55,737 bases of DNA from Chrysochromulina tobinii. Its lineage: Eukaryota; Haptophyta; Prymnesiales; Chrysochromulinaceae. Where the stretch lies: the NCBI GenBank assembly GCA_001275005.1, contig JWZX01003112.1:1-55737 (forward strand), written 5' to 3'. The notes under the pieces were generated by a model, which did not search any database, had not been told where the DNA came from, and saw only the letters and a program-made list of their open reading frames with translations. Every line of letters begins with the position of its first letter. Position 1 is the stretch's first letter. A program made the position numbers and the translations under genes. This document shows positions 38,727-47,943 of the stretch, in pieces.

Positions 38727-40664
38727 TCACCCTGTGTCCTTTCCGTCAGCACGCACCCCGCGCCTCTTCGCCGCCTTGCGCGCCTGGCGCAGCGCCCCCG
38801 CCGGCGAGAGCTCGAGCACCTGACGCAGCGTGAGCCCGCACAGGCCGCACGTCTTCTTGCAGTTGGTGCGCATCCACGACGAGGTGGCGCAGGGGCCTTG
38901 CTTGTCGTGCAGGTTCGCGGCCGAGTTGCCCTCAGCCTCGCACCCAGCAAAGTCGGCCCACGGGCTCCCGAAAGCGAGCACCTCGGGCGGCGTGTCGTTA
39001 CATCCTATCGCTTCGAAGGTCAGCGGGCGCAGCCTGTCGCGCACGCGCTTCGCGAACGTGGACGCGCGCACGGCACTCTCCGCGGCGCTCGGCACACGGT
39101 ACGGCACGGGCGCAAACGGCGGCTCCGCGTCGGGCGGCAGTGAGCACTCCGTGTCGCAGATCGTGGGGAGTGATGCATTGATGGCCTTGGCCATGGCGTC
39201 GTACCCAGGGCCTCGCACGGCACGCTCGTTGCGCGGGTCGCCCACCTGTGGGGATAGGGCGCCGTAGTGAGCACTTGCATGCAGGGCTCAAGGAGCGCGA
39301 GGGTCGCCCACCTCGGGCAGCCAGTGGTAGCAGTGCGTGGGTAGCCTGCGGCGTGCCATGCGGATGGCCAAGCACGCGTGGATGTGCTGGCAGCACGAGG
39401 CGCGCGTGTGGCGCCAGTTGAAGCGGAATGGCGTGTCGGCAAAGATGCGCTGGCACGCCTCCAAAGCAATGGGGCTGCTGCCCCCAACTGGGCAGTGCAG
39501 CCGGCTCATCGGCACCCGGCTGTGCATCTGCGTCGGCGACGAGCGATGGCGAGCGACGACCCTAAGCAGCTCCTCGCCATCAAAGTCGTCTTCAGCGCCC
39601 GACCGTTTCGCCGCGGCGATCCGCTCGGCCCGTGCGCGCAGCGTCTGCGACTGGTACGCGGCGTTGGCCTGCCGGAAGGCGCGGAGCCGCGCTTGGAACG
39701 GCGCGCCCAGCGCGGACACCTTGGCCGCGAAGGCCGCCGAGAAGGCCGCGTAGAGCTCGTGATCGAAGGGCGCGACCTCACGAATACGCGCGTCGCACGC
39801 GGCCGGGTCTGGGCACACGGCGGAGACCGACGGCTGCGCGTAGTGCGGGTTGGTGGTGCCTGGGACCGCGCGCATGTGCAGCAGCCGCTGCAAACCAGTC
39901 AGGTCTGCCAGCAGCAGCAGCGTCTCGTCAAACCGCTCCATCAGGCCCACCAGGTCAAACGAGGAGAGGAGGGAGCGCAGAAGGGCACGCTGCTTGGCGC
40001 CCTCGCCAGGGCGGCGGGCGACCGTGGCCCCAGGTGGCAGCTGGCCATCGGGGCCGGGCGCGTCGTCGAACTGCGAGTACTCCCGGCGCTTCGCCTGCCC
40101 ATCTTTCGTGTTCACGCCCAGGAACTCGGCCCAAGTCGCATCGATCGGACGCAGCATGATCGAGCTCTGCAAGTTGCGCGGCGCCCAGTCGAGAATGGTC
40201 GCGCCGAAGAGGGTCGAGTTGCGCGCCTGGCGCCACGAGACTGTCCAGCGGTAGAAGGAGACGTAGTAAGACGTCGGCTCGCGCAGCCGCGTCACGAGCA
40301 CCACGGTGCACTGGCAGCGGAGCGCGACCTGCTGCAACGGCGACGTGGGCCCAAACGCGGCGAGGATCGTGCGCATGCCCATGCGCGAGTAGTGGTGCTC
40401 CGCGAAGAGGCGAAATGGTGCGCGGCGATCCCAGTCCGAGCAGCTCGCGTTGCGCGGGCCCAGCAGCGCGGCCGTCAGCGTGTCAGTCACCTGCCAGTGC
40501 TGGTGCAGTCCATAACCCCAAAAGCCCCAGCCGTCCAACATGTCGTTGGTATTCACGATGTGGCGCAGCGTACTGCCACCATTCTTGTGCGTATGACGCT
40601 CGAGGACGATCGAGCACGGCTTCAGAGGCGTCACCAGCCACGGGGCGAGCGGGCGCTGTGACAT
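38727..40664 (-). CDS. Sulfotransferase with C-terminal ShKT domain
   Basis: Two exons (40664-39312 and 39245-38727), joined in phase 0, 623 residues. The PAPS 5'-phosphosulfate loop is visible near residue 24 (RHTHKNGGSTLRHIV). The 3'-phosphate site follows (VVLVTRLREPTSYYVSFYRW), then FDLVGLMERFDETLLLLADL. This places it among Golgi-type carbohydrate or glycolipid sulfotransferases. The C-terminal region has a six-Cys ShKT-like module (WADFAGCEAEGNSAANL, KQGPCATSSWMRTNCKKTCGLC in part). There is no clear signal anchor at the start. The acceptor is unknown, likely a secreted polysaccharide or glycolipid. Diverges from the DUF3431 gene. Confidence 0.82.
39246..39311 (-). mobile_element. Introner-like element in the sulfotransferase gene
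   Basis: 66 bp, phase 0. It starts with a copy of the next exon start (GTGGGCGACCC, CGCGC). It continues TGCATGCAAGTGCTCACTAC, GGCGCCC and TATCCCCACAG. Confidence 0.88.
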
Positions 40665-40942
40665 CCCGAAATCTTATTTGCTCGTGTGAATGAGAGCGTG
40701 AACAACTGGTTTCGTCAGAACAGAACACAGCCCCTCCTATCTCACATGGGGCTCCCACGCCGAGCGTGAGAGATGCCTTCGAAACACATGAACGACGAGC
40801 ATTTCGAGGAGGTGGCAGAACTGCTCGGTGCGGCCGGGGCCGGCGCGCGAGGCTTGTTGATCTTATTGCCTTGTCGCTGTCAAGTCAAGTCAAGTCACTT
40901 GACTTGTGCGCTTCGCGTGCCATCCCCTGAATCGCCAAGTTT
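40665..40942. other. Divergent intergenic region
   Basis: Contains GTCAAGTCAAGTCAAGTCAC at about 40879, the same CAAGT repeat seen upstream of the OTU gene at 31719. No promoter element could be assigned. Confidence 0.6.
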
Positions 40943-43498
40943 GTGAAACCACATGTTCACACTTTCGATCCGCGCGGCGGTGCCGCACTGGACTGCATGT
41001 GCCTCGCATGGGTCTTCGAGGCATGGCCGCTCGGCGGACCAGCAATCGGCGGATCCACGCTGTACTTGCGCACCATTGGAGCCGATCACGGCGTGGTCCA
41101 CCAAGGCGTCATCTTCAGCTTTGGCCACGACGACGTCCGGCTCAGGACGAGAAATGTCACTTTCCACTCGGCCACGCTCGTCGAGGTGGTGACCCCATCG
41201 GTGCCTCCGACGGTCGGCTTGTTGCCACGGACGGCGCGCGTGTACTTCGCCTGCTCACAGAAGGCGCGGCAGAGCGAGCGCCGTGACTTGGGACAGCACA
41301 TCGCCACCTTCACCTTCTGGTTAGACCGCCCGTCAAGACTGCCGCTCTGCTTTGACGCGTCGAATTGCGACCGACCTCCTGCGTTGCTCGACATTGCGGC
41401 GGGGGTTACGCCTCGTGCAGCAGCACGACTTGCGGGCATGAGCGCGCTCGCTCCGCGTGTTCTGCCGCCTGGTGGCCGCTGCGAGGACTGGCGAGCGCTG
41501 CGCGGCCTGCGAGGGCCACCAGAGTGCCAGCGTGCAGCTTCCCTCGTGGCGGCTCGATGGGACGGCGTGGCGCCCGGTCGTCCGCAGAGCTTCGCAGGCT
41601 GCACACTGTGGCGGTCTGCGCGTGGGCCGGGATTCGTGAGGTTTATCCAAGCACCGCCGCAGACCCAAAGGAGCGCCGCTGCCAACGCTGCGTGTGACAT
41701 CACGGGCCGAGGTGGGCACTGCCTCTGCGTTGGGCCGAGCGCGGCGAAGCCCCTGCAGACACCGTGCGGCCAGAGCCTGAGCGCCCTCTTTGGCTTTCGA
41801 AAGGACCTCGCCCACGCCTCGAGCACGCTGCACGATCCGTGCGAAGCGCCCAGCCGAGCGCGGCCGTGCCTCTCCAAGGTGCTCCAGCAGCTGCCTGCGC
41901 CCGGTTTTCACGAGCTCGAAGACTCGAGCGTCGTCGGCTACCTGCGCAGGATCGAGGGGAGCTTCAATCTCGACGTCGTTGTGGCGCTCCACTCGACGCC
42001 GATGGTGGACCTGGTCGACGCCATCCACGAGGCTCTGAGCGTGGAGCTAGCACGGGCCACCACCGTGTATGTCTACCAAAAAGGCCAGCTACCTCCGAAA
42101 GAACGCCGCCGGCTCGCAAACGTTCGCCACCTGACCGTGCGCATAGAGCGCCTGGCCAACGTGGGCCGCTGCGACCACAGCTATCTCACGCACATCACCC
42201 GCCACTTCAGCTCGCTTGCCAAGCTGACTCTCTTTGTGAAGGACACCACCTTTGCGCACTTGCACTTGGGCTACGGCAGCAAGTTGCTGACGTTTCTGCG
42301 GCGGCTGCCAGCGCCCGTCGACTTTTGGGGCGCACGCGCTCTTCGGCGCGCCGGGCCCGACTTTGAGATGGAGGAATACGTCAGCGACATTTGTCGTAAC
42401 CGCTTCGTGAAGCGCACCCGTGGCCAGGCTTGCTACAAGAGCGACTTTGAATATCTTCGGGCAGAGAGCCGCCCGCTCGGCGTGTGGCGGATGCGCATGG
42501 GCTTGGGTAACGAGACGACCTACAAGTTTGTGCCCGGTGGCATCTTCGCCGCGTCGGCGAAGGCGATTCGGCGCACGCCGCTCGCCATCTATGAGCGGAT
42601 GCTCCAAGATGTTGGTCGGGGGCCCAACGTCGAGGCGGGTCACTTTATGGAGCGCTCGTGGTTTGCTGCCTTCAACGGGCCGCACCAGCGCACCCATCGT
42701 CCGATTGTGCGTCTGCGTAGTACGCTCGCCGTCTATACCATCGTGCTTGCAGCCGATGGTGGCCGCGATGTGGCCGTGGGCGCGCCGCCGTGTGACGACA
42801 CGTTTGCTGCCAAGACGGCCGGGATGAGCACGGTGGAGTGCCTCTTCTTTTCCGATTCTCCCATGCATCTCGAGGCGGCACAGACCCGAGGCTGGCGCAC
42901 TAGCCGGATTGCGCACGAGCACGAAGCCCGCGTGCTCAAGCGTGCTCCTCATCGGCACACGGCCTTGGCCGCCTTTGATTACAGCGCCTTCTATGTAGCC
43001 TCCGCGGGGCGGACCCTCAATGTGCCCGCCGTGCTCGAGGCCATCGGCGGACGCTTCCTGACGTCGAGCGCTGCGTCGATGCTGTTGCCCGCTCCGATAC
43101 GGGCGCAGACGGCGGGCACCGAAACGTCTGTGTCCACGGCTGCCATCGTGCGTCGCCAGACCGGAGCCGTGGCTGCGCTCGGCGACGCGTGGCTCAACGC
43201 GTCGTCTGAGGCCCATTCGAGGGCCCCCGGCCTTGCGGATGATGACCGCAGCCTCCAACAGGTCCTCGCTCGGCAGCCTCAGCCTTTCGGACTGCCCGCC
43301 GTCCTCGTGCTCCCGAGCGAGAATAGTCTCTTCGGCTCCAACGACGTGCCCCTGTTGCTCATCCCTCCGGCGGAGCTGCCCACGTGGTGGACCTGGTGGA
43401 TGTGTGTCTCCAAGGGCCACGGATCCGCCGATACGGGACGCGCTCGCCTCAGCCGATGCTGCAAGCCGGGCACAATGGAGTCGCGCTCGTTCGCGTGA
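40943..43498 (+). CDS. DUF3431 glycosyltransferase-like protein with IPT/TIG domain
   Basis: One long open frame; the first in-frame ATG is at 40997 and the true 5' end may lie in an unseen upstream exon. The N-terminal about 70 residues (PLGGPAIGGSTLYLRTIGAD, FSFGHDDVRLRT, VEVVTPSVPPTVG) look like an IPT/TIG immunoglobulin-like fold. From about residue 340 the DUF3431 pattern appears: FNLDVVVALHS, TTVYVYQKG, LANVGRCDHSYLTHITRHF, LTLFVKDTTFAHLHLGYG and FVPGGIFAASAKAI. The C-terminal third (YTIVLAADGGRDVAVGAPPC, VECLFFSDSPMHLEAAQTRG) resembles another glycosyltransferase-like fold (TOD1/MUCI70 type). It is probably a secretory-pathway glycan enzyme; no activity is established for this family. 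Confidence 0.68.
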   Translation: MKPHVHTFDPRGGAALDCMCLAWVFEAWPLGGPAIGGSTLYLRTIGADHGVVHQGVIFSFGHDDVRLRTRNVTFHSATLVEVVTPSVPPTVGLLPRTARVYFACSQKARQSERRDLGQHIATFTFWLDRPSRLPLCFDASNCDRPPALLDIAAGVTPRAAARLAGMSALAPRVLPPGGRCEDWRALRGLRGPPECQRAASLVAARWDGVAPGRPQSFAGCTLWRSARGPGFVRFIQAPPQTQRSAAANAACDITGRGGHCLCVGPSAAKPLQTPCGQSLSALFGFRKDLAHASSTLHDPCEAPSRARPCLSKVLQQLPAPGFHELEDSSVVGYLRRIEGSFNLDVVVALHSTPMVDLVDAIHEALSVELARATTVYVYQKGQLPPKERRRLANVRHLTVRIERLANVGRCDHSYLTHITRHFSSLAKLTLFVKDTTFAHLHLGYGSKLLTFLRRLPAPVDFWGARALRRAGPDFEMEEYVSDICRNRFVKRTRGQACYKSDFEYLRAESRPLGVWRMRMGLGNETTYKFVPGGIFAASAKAIRRTPLAIYERMLQDVGRGPNVEAGHFMERSWFAAFNGPHQRTHRPIVRLRSTLAVYTIVLAADGGRDVAVGAPPCDDTFAAKTAGMSTVECLFFSDSPMHLEAAQTRGWRTSRIAHEHEARVLKRAPHRHTALAAFDYSAFYVASAGRTLNVPAVLEAIGGRFLTSSAASMLLPAPIRAQTAGTETSVSTAAIVRRQTGAVAALGDAWLNASSEAHSRAPGLADDDRSLQQVLARQPQPFGLPAVLVLPSENSLFGSNDVPLLLIPPAELPTWWTWWMCVSKGHGSADTGRARLSRCCKPGTMESRSFA

Positions 43499-43692
43499 GC
43501 GAGCACGTAATCTCAAACCCCGCGTTCACATTTTGGGACAGACGTGCACGATGTTCTAGGCCCAGGTACAGCTGTAGTCCATGCAGGTGGTCAGAAAACA
43601 CCCGAAGTTGAGGCTGGACCGCGACGAAACTGACTGTATGCTGAAACCTAGGATTCCTAACCCCAAAATGGCACGCAGAGGGGCCGAGGACA
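43499..43692. other. Upstream region of the large HEAT gene
   Basis: Contains the 78-base block 43555-43632 shared in inverted orientation with 27498-27574. Confidence 0.8.
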
Positions 43693-46600
43693 ATGCAGCA
43701 TAGCTTCCGAGCGTTGTCGAGCAGGATCAAGGGCTTGACCCTGCTGAAGCAGGACTCGGCGTGCAGTTCTACGACTTACGTCGCCGGTGACAGCCCCAGC
43801 GCGGCGTCACCAACGGTTGCCGCGAACAGCGCAGACAGTTCTGAAGAACTCGAGAAGCTGCGCAAGGATGTCGAACGGCTCAATTCAGACATCGAGCAAC
43901 TCCATGGAGACAAGGAGCAGCTCAATGCAGACAACGAGCGGCTGAAGGACGAGGTCGACAGATTACGGGGTGAGAACGAACAGTTGAACGAGCGGCTGCG
44001 GTTCGATCCGCGGCAAGCAGTCTCCGAGTGGCTCTCGAGGTGCATGCACTTGCAACCGGCTGGAGGAGTGGCCGCCGCCGCCGCCGAGGAGGCCGTCGCC
44101 GTGCGGGAGACCGCGGCGGACGGAGTGGCCGCCGCCGCCGAGGAGGCCGTCGCCGTGCGGGAGACTCTGGAGGAGTCCGCCGCTGGCGAGTGCACCTTTT
44201 GGTTTGTGTCCGCATCGCACATCCGCTCTCTGGATCTCACGACCACCATCACGCTGCCCTCCTTTCAAGAGCTCTTCAAGCTCAACAACGCCTCTGGGGG
44301 CAGCGTGCTGGAACAGCGCACGCTCAAGGCTGGCGTCGCCTACCGTCAGGGGTACGTGTCCGATCTGCTCGCGGTCAGCCACCGATGGGAGGACCCATCG
44401 GCACCCGACGGCGCGGGCGCCCAGCTGCGCGCGATCCGCGCGTACCTCGACGCCCATCCCGAGGTCGTTGGCGTCTGGTTCGACTTTTGGTGCATGCCGC
44501 AGGGCAAGCAGAGGACGCTCGCTGAGACGGTGCGCTTCAAGCACATGCTCGGCAACGTCAACTTGCTCTACCTCGGCTGCCAGGTGCTCGCACTCATCGA
44601 CATTTCGTACCTCTCCCGCTTCTGGACGCAGTTCGAGGCGTGGCTCTCGATGCAGGAGGGCTCGTCGGCGAAGGGCTTGCGCGCGGCGTCAGAGCGGCGG
44701 CGGCGCTTGCAGATGGTGTGCCTGCATAATGCGACGACCGGGTCGGAGGACGTCAAGCTGCAGCGAATGTGGTGCAACGTGACGCCGAAAATGGCGCTCG
44801 AGCTGCTTTCAAAGCCTGACGTGACGGTGACGAACACGGGCGACAAGGTGACGCAGCTCAAAAAGATTGAAATGCTCGATGGCGAGGTGCGTCAGGCCTG
44901 GGGTGTCGAGGCGGCGAGGGCGCTGCGTGCGGAAGCCGAAGAAGAAGGCGTCGCGCCGAATCTGCCCTATGGCTTCTCGAAGGAAGTGCTCCTCGGGGCG
45001 GGGTTTACGGGGGTGGAGCGGGCGGGGGTGATGGCGCGATTTGCAATCCGAGACAGGGACCTTGCTTCGGCAAAGGCATTTGGTGAGTTTTCGTTGCAGG
45101 AGCGAAAAGCGGCGTCGGCGGCGTTTGAGTTTCCGATGGCCGCATTGGCCCCGGAGGTTGTCGACGCGCTCGCAAAGTTCGAGGACTCCGATTCGGGTGT
45201 GCGTTTGGAGGCGGTCTCGACTCTTGGCCAGCTGGATGCGGCGTCGCTCGCTCCGCACGCGCCCGCGCTCGTCGCAATGCTCAAGGACTCAGTGTCGTAC
45301 GTGCGAAAGGCGGCGGTCTCGACTCTTGCTAAGCTGGATGCGGCGACGCTCGCTCAGCACGCGCCCGCGCTCGTCGCAAGGCTCGAGGACTCCGATTCGG
45401 ATGTGCGTATGGCGGCGGTCTCGACTCTTGGCCTGCTGGATGCGGCGACGCTCGCTCGGCACGCGCCCGCGATCGTCGCAAGGCTCGAGGACTCCGATTC
45501 GGGTGTGCGTTCGGCGGCGGTCTCGACTCTTGGCCTGCTGGATGCGGCGACGCTCGCTCAGCACGCGCCCGCGATCCTCGCAAGGCTCAAGCACTCCGAT
45601 TCGGATGTGCGTGAGGCGGCTGTCTCGACTCTTGGCCAGCTGGATGCGGCGACGCTCGCTCGGCACGCGCCCGCGATCCTCGCAAGGCTCGAGGACTCCG
45701 ATTCGGGTGTGCGTAAGGCGGCGGTCTCGACTCTTGGCCTGCTGGATGCGGCGACGCTCGCTCAGCACGTGCCCGCGATCCTCGCAAGGCTCGAGCACTC
45801 CGATTGGGGTGTGCGTGCGGCGGCGGTCTCGACTCTTGGCCTGCTGGATGCGGCGACGCTCGCTCAGCACGCGCCCGCGATCCTCGCAAGGCTCGAGGAC
45901 TCCGAGTATCCTGTGCGTATGGCGGCGGTCTCGACTCTTGGCAAGCTGGATGCGGCGACGCTCGCTCAGCACGCACCCGCGCTCGTCGCAAGGCTCGAGC
46001 ACTCCGATTGGGGTGTGCGTAGGGCGGCGGTCTCGACTCTTGGCCTGCTGGATGCGGCGACGCTCGCTCAGCACGCGCCCGCGATCGTCGCAAGGCTCAA
46101 GGACTCCGATTCGGGTGTGCGTAAGGCGGCGGTCTCGACTCTTGGCAAGCTGGATGCGGCGACGCTCGCTCGGCACGCGCCCGCGATCCTCGCAAGGCTC
46201 AAGCACTCCGATTCGGGTGTGCGTGAGGCGGCGGTCTCGACTCTTGGCCAGCTGGATGCGGCGACGCTCGCTCGGCACGCGCTCGCGATCCTCGCAATGC
46301 TCAAAAACTCCGATTCGGGTGTGCGTAAGGCGGCGGTCTCGACACTTGGCAAGCTGGATGCGGCGACGCTCGCTCAGCACGCGCCCGCGATTGTCGCAAG
46401 GCTCAAGCACTCCGATTCGGGTGTGCGTGAGGCGGCGGTCTCGACTCTTGGCAAGCTGGATGCGGCGACGCTCGCTCGGCACGCGCCCGCGATCGTCGCA
46501 AGGCTCAAGGACTCGGATTCGGGTGTGCGTGCGGCGGCGGTCTGGACTCTTGGCAAGCTGGATGCGGCGACGCTCGCTCAGCACGCGCTCGCGATCGTCG

Positions 46601-47943
46601 CAAGGCTCGAGGACTCCGATGTGTTTATGCGTGCGGCGGCGGTCTCGACTCTTGGCCAGCTGGATGCGGCGACGCTCGCTCAGCACGCGCCCGCGATCCT
46701 CGCAAGGCTCGAGGACTCCGGTTCGGATGAACATATGGCGGCGGTCTCTTCGTACGTGCGTGCGGCGGCGCTCCTGACTCTTGGCAAGCTGGATGCGGCG
46801 ACGCTCGCTCAGCACGCGCCCGCGATCCTCGCAAGGCTCAAGGACTCCGATTCGGGTGTGCGTATGGCGGCGGTCTCGACTCTTGGCAAGCTGGATGCGG
46901 CGACGCTCGCTCAGCACGCGCCCGCGATCGTCGCAAGGCTCAAGGACTCCGATTCGGGTGTGCGTAAGGCGGCGGTCTCGACTCTTGGCAAGCTGGATGC
47001 GGCGACGCTCGCTCAGCACGCGCCCGCGATTGTCGCAAGGCTCGAGGACTCCGATTCGGGTGTGCGTTCCGCGGCGGTCTCGACTCTTGGCCAGCTGGAT
47101 GCGGCGACGCTCGCTCGGCACGCGCCCGCGATCGTCGCAATGCTCAAGGACTCGGATTCGGGTGTGTGTGAGGCGGCGGTCTCGACTCTTGGCCAGCTGG
47201 ATGCGGCGACGCTCGCTCAGCACGCGCTCGCGATCGTCGCAAGGCTCGAGGACTCCGATTCGGGTGTGCGTAAGGCGGCGGTCTCGACTCTTGGCAAGCT
47301 GGATGCGGCGACGCTCGCTCGGCACGCGCCCGCGCTCGTCGCAATGCTCAAGGACTCCGATTCGGGTGTGCGTGCGGCGGCGGTCTCGACTCTTGGCCAG
47401 CTGGATGCGGCGACGCTCGCTCGGCACGCGCGCGCGATCGTCGCAATGCTCAAATACTGGGATTCGGGTGTGCGTGAGGCGGCGGTCTCGACTCTTGGCC
47501 AGCTGGATGCGGCGACGCTCGCTCAGCACGCGCCCGCGATCGTCGCAAGGCTCGAGGACTCAGTGTCGGGTGTGTGTAGGGCGGCGGTCTCGACTCTTGG
47601 CCAGCTGGATGAGGCGACGCTCGCTCAGCACGCGCCCTCGCTCGTCGCAAGGCTCGAGGACTCCGATTGGGGTGTGCGTACGATGGCGCTCCTGACTCTT
47701 GGCAAGCTGGATGCGGCGACGCTCGCTCAGCACGCGCCCGCGATCCTCGCAAGGCTCGAGGACTCGGATTCGGATGTGCGTGCGGCGGCGGTCTCGACTC
47801 TTGGCCAGCTGGATGCGGCGACGCTCGCTCAGCACGCGCCCGCGCTCGTCGCAAGGCTCGTGGACTCTGTGTCAGGTGTGAGTTTTCCGCCGACCTCTTG
47901 CCATTGCGATAGATGCCTGCGACGGCAACTACACCAACAGTGA
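43693..47943 (+). CDS. Coiled-coil, HET-like and HEAT-array protein
   Basis: Single exon of 1416 residues. The start MQHSFRALSSRIKGLTLLKQ is nearly identical to the paralogue at 27397. A longer coiled coil follows (EELEKLRKDVERLNSDIEQL). Residues about 170-420 form a globular domain absent from the paralogue: TFWFVSASHIRSLDLTT, SDLLAVSHRWEDPSAP, VGVWFDFWCMPQG and ISYLSRFWTQFEAWLSM. The spacing of SHRW, W-x-D-x-x-CMPQ and RFW-x-Q-x-E is like fungal HET domains (SYVWG, W-x-D-x-x-CI-x-Q, SRVW-x-x-QE). About 26 HEAT units of 34 residues follow. Coiled coil, effector-like domain and repeat array recall NLR-type sensors, but there is no NTPase, so this is speculation. After the last unit (DSVSGV) the frame runs 22 codons through unrelated sequence, suggesting a truncated 3' end. 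Confidence 0.82.
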   Translation: MQHSFRALSSRIKGLTLLKQDSACSSTTYVAGDSPSAASPTVAANSADSSEELEKLRKDVERLNSDIEQLHGDKEQLNADNERLKDEVDRLRGENEQLNERLRFDPRQAVSEWLSRCMHLQPAGGVAAAAAEEAVAVRETAADGVAAAAEEAVAVRETLEESAAGECTFWFVSASHIRSLDLTTTITLPSFQELFKLNNASGGSVLEQRTLKAGVAYRQGYVSDLLAVSHRWEDPSAPDGAGAQLRAIRAYLDAHPEVVGVWFDFWCMPQGKQRTLAETVRFKHMLGNVNLLYLGCQVLALIDISYLSRFWTQFEAWLSMQEGSSAKGLRAASERRRRLQMVCLHNATTGSEDVKLQRMWCNVTPKMALELLSKPDVTVTNTGDKVTQLKKIEMLDGEVRQAWGVEAARALRAEAEEEGVAPNLPYGFSKEVLLGAGFTGVERAGVMARFAIRDRDLASAKAFGEFSLQERKAASAAFEFPMAALAPEVVDALAKFEDSDSGVRLEAVSTLGQLDAASLAPHAPALVAMLKDSVSYVRKAAVSTLAKLDAATLAQHAPALVARLEDSDSDVRMAAVSTLGLLDAATLARHAPAIVARLEDSDSGVRSAAVSTLGLLDAATLAQHAPAILARLKHSDSDVREAAVSTLGQLDAATLARHAPAILARLEDSDSGVRKAAVSTLGLLDAATLAQHVPAILARLEHSDWGVRAAAVSTLGLLDAATLAQHAPAILARLEDSEYPVRMAAVSTLGKLDAATLAQHAPALVARLEHSDWGVRRAAVSTLGLLDAATLAQHAPAIVARLKDSDSGVRKAAVSTLGKLDAATLARHAPAILARLKHSDSGVREAAVSTLGQLDAATLARHALAILAMLKNSDSGVRKAAVSTLGKLDAATLAQHAPAIVARLKHSDSGVREAAVSTLGKLDAATLARHAPAIVARLKDSDSGVRAAAVWTLGKLDAATLAQHALAIVARLEDSDVFMRAAAVSTLGQLDAATLAQHAPAILARLEDSGSDEHMAAVSSYVRAAALLTLGKLDAATLAQHAPAILARLKDSDSGVRMAAVSTLGKLDAATLAQHAPAIVARLKDSDSGVRKAAVSTLGKLDAATLAQHAPAIVARLEDSDSGVRSAAVSTLGQLDAATLARHAPAIVAMLKDSDSGVCEAAVSTLGQLDAATLAQHALAIVARLEDSDSGVRKAAVSTLGKLDAATLARHAPALVAMLKDSDSGVRAAAVSTLGQLDAATLARHARAIVAMLKYWDSGVREAAVSTLGQLDAATLAQHAPAIVARLEDSVSGVCRAAVSTLGQLDEATLAQHAPSLVARLEDSDWGVRTMALLTLGKLDAATLAQHAPAILARLEDSDSDVRAAAVSTLGQLDAATLAQHAPALVARLVDSVSGVSFPPTSCHCDRCLRRQLHQQ
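45170..47880 (+). repeat. 102-bp HEAT-coding tandem array
   Basis: About 26 units of 102 bp differing mainly at a few codons (AAG/CAG/CTG before CTGGATGCGG; CTC/ATC before GTCGCAAGG). One unit near 46720-46760 carries a 12-residue extra stretch (SDEHMAAVSSYV). Confidence 0.92.

Noticed and set aside
39378-40661. A 427-codon plus-strand frame opposite the sulfotransferase
   Set aside because: No motifs; the minus strand carries clear PAPS-binding and ShKT motifs.
45289-47529. A 746-codon open frame antisense to the HEAT array (and similar ones at 25510-27009)
   Set aside because: It is a by-product of the stop-free 102-bp repeat. The sense frame encodes proper HEAT helices; the antisense reads monotonous RERRRIQLAKSRDRR-like sequence.
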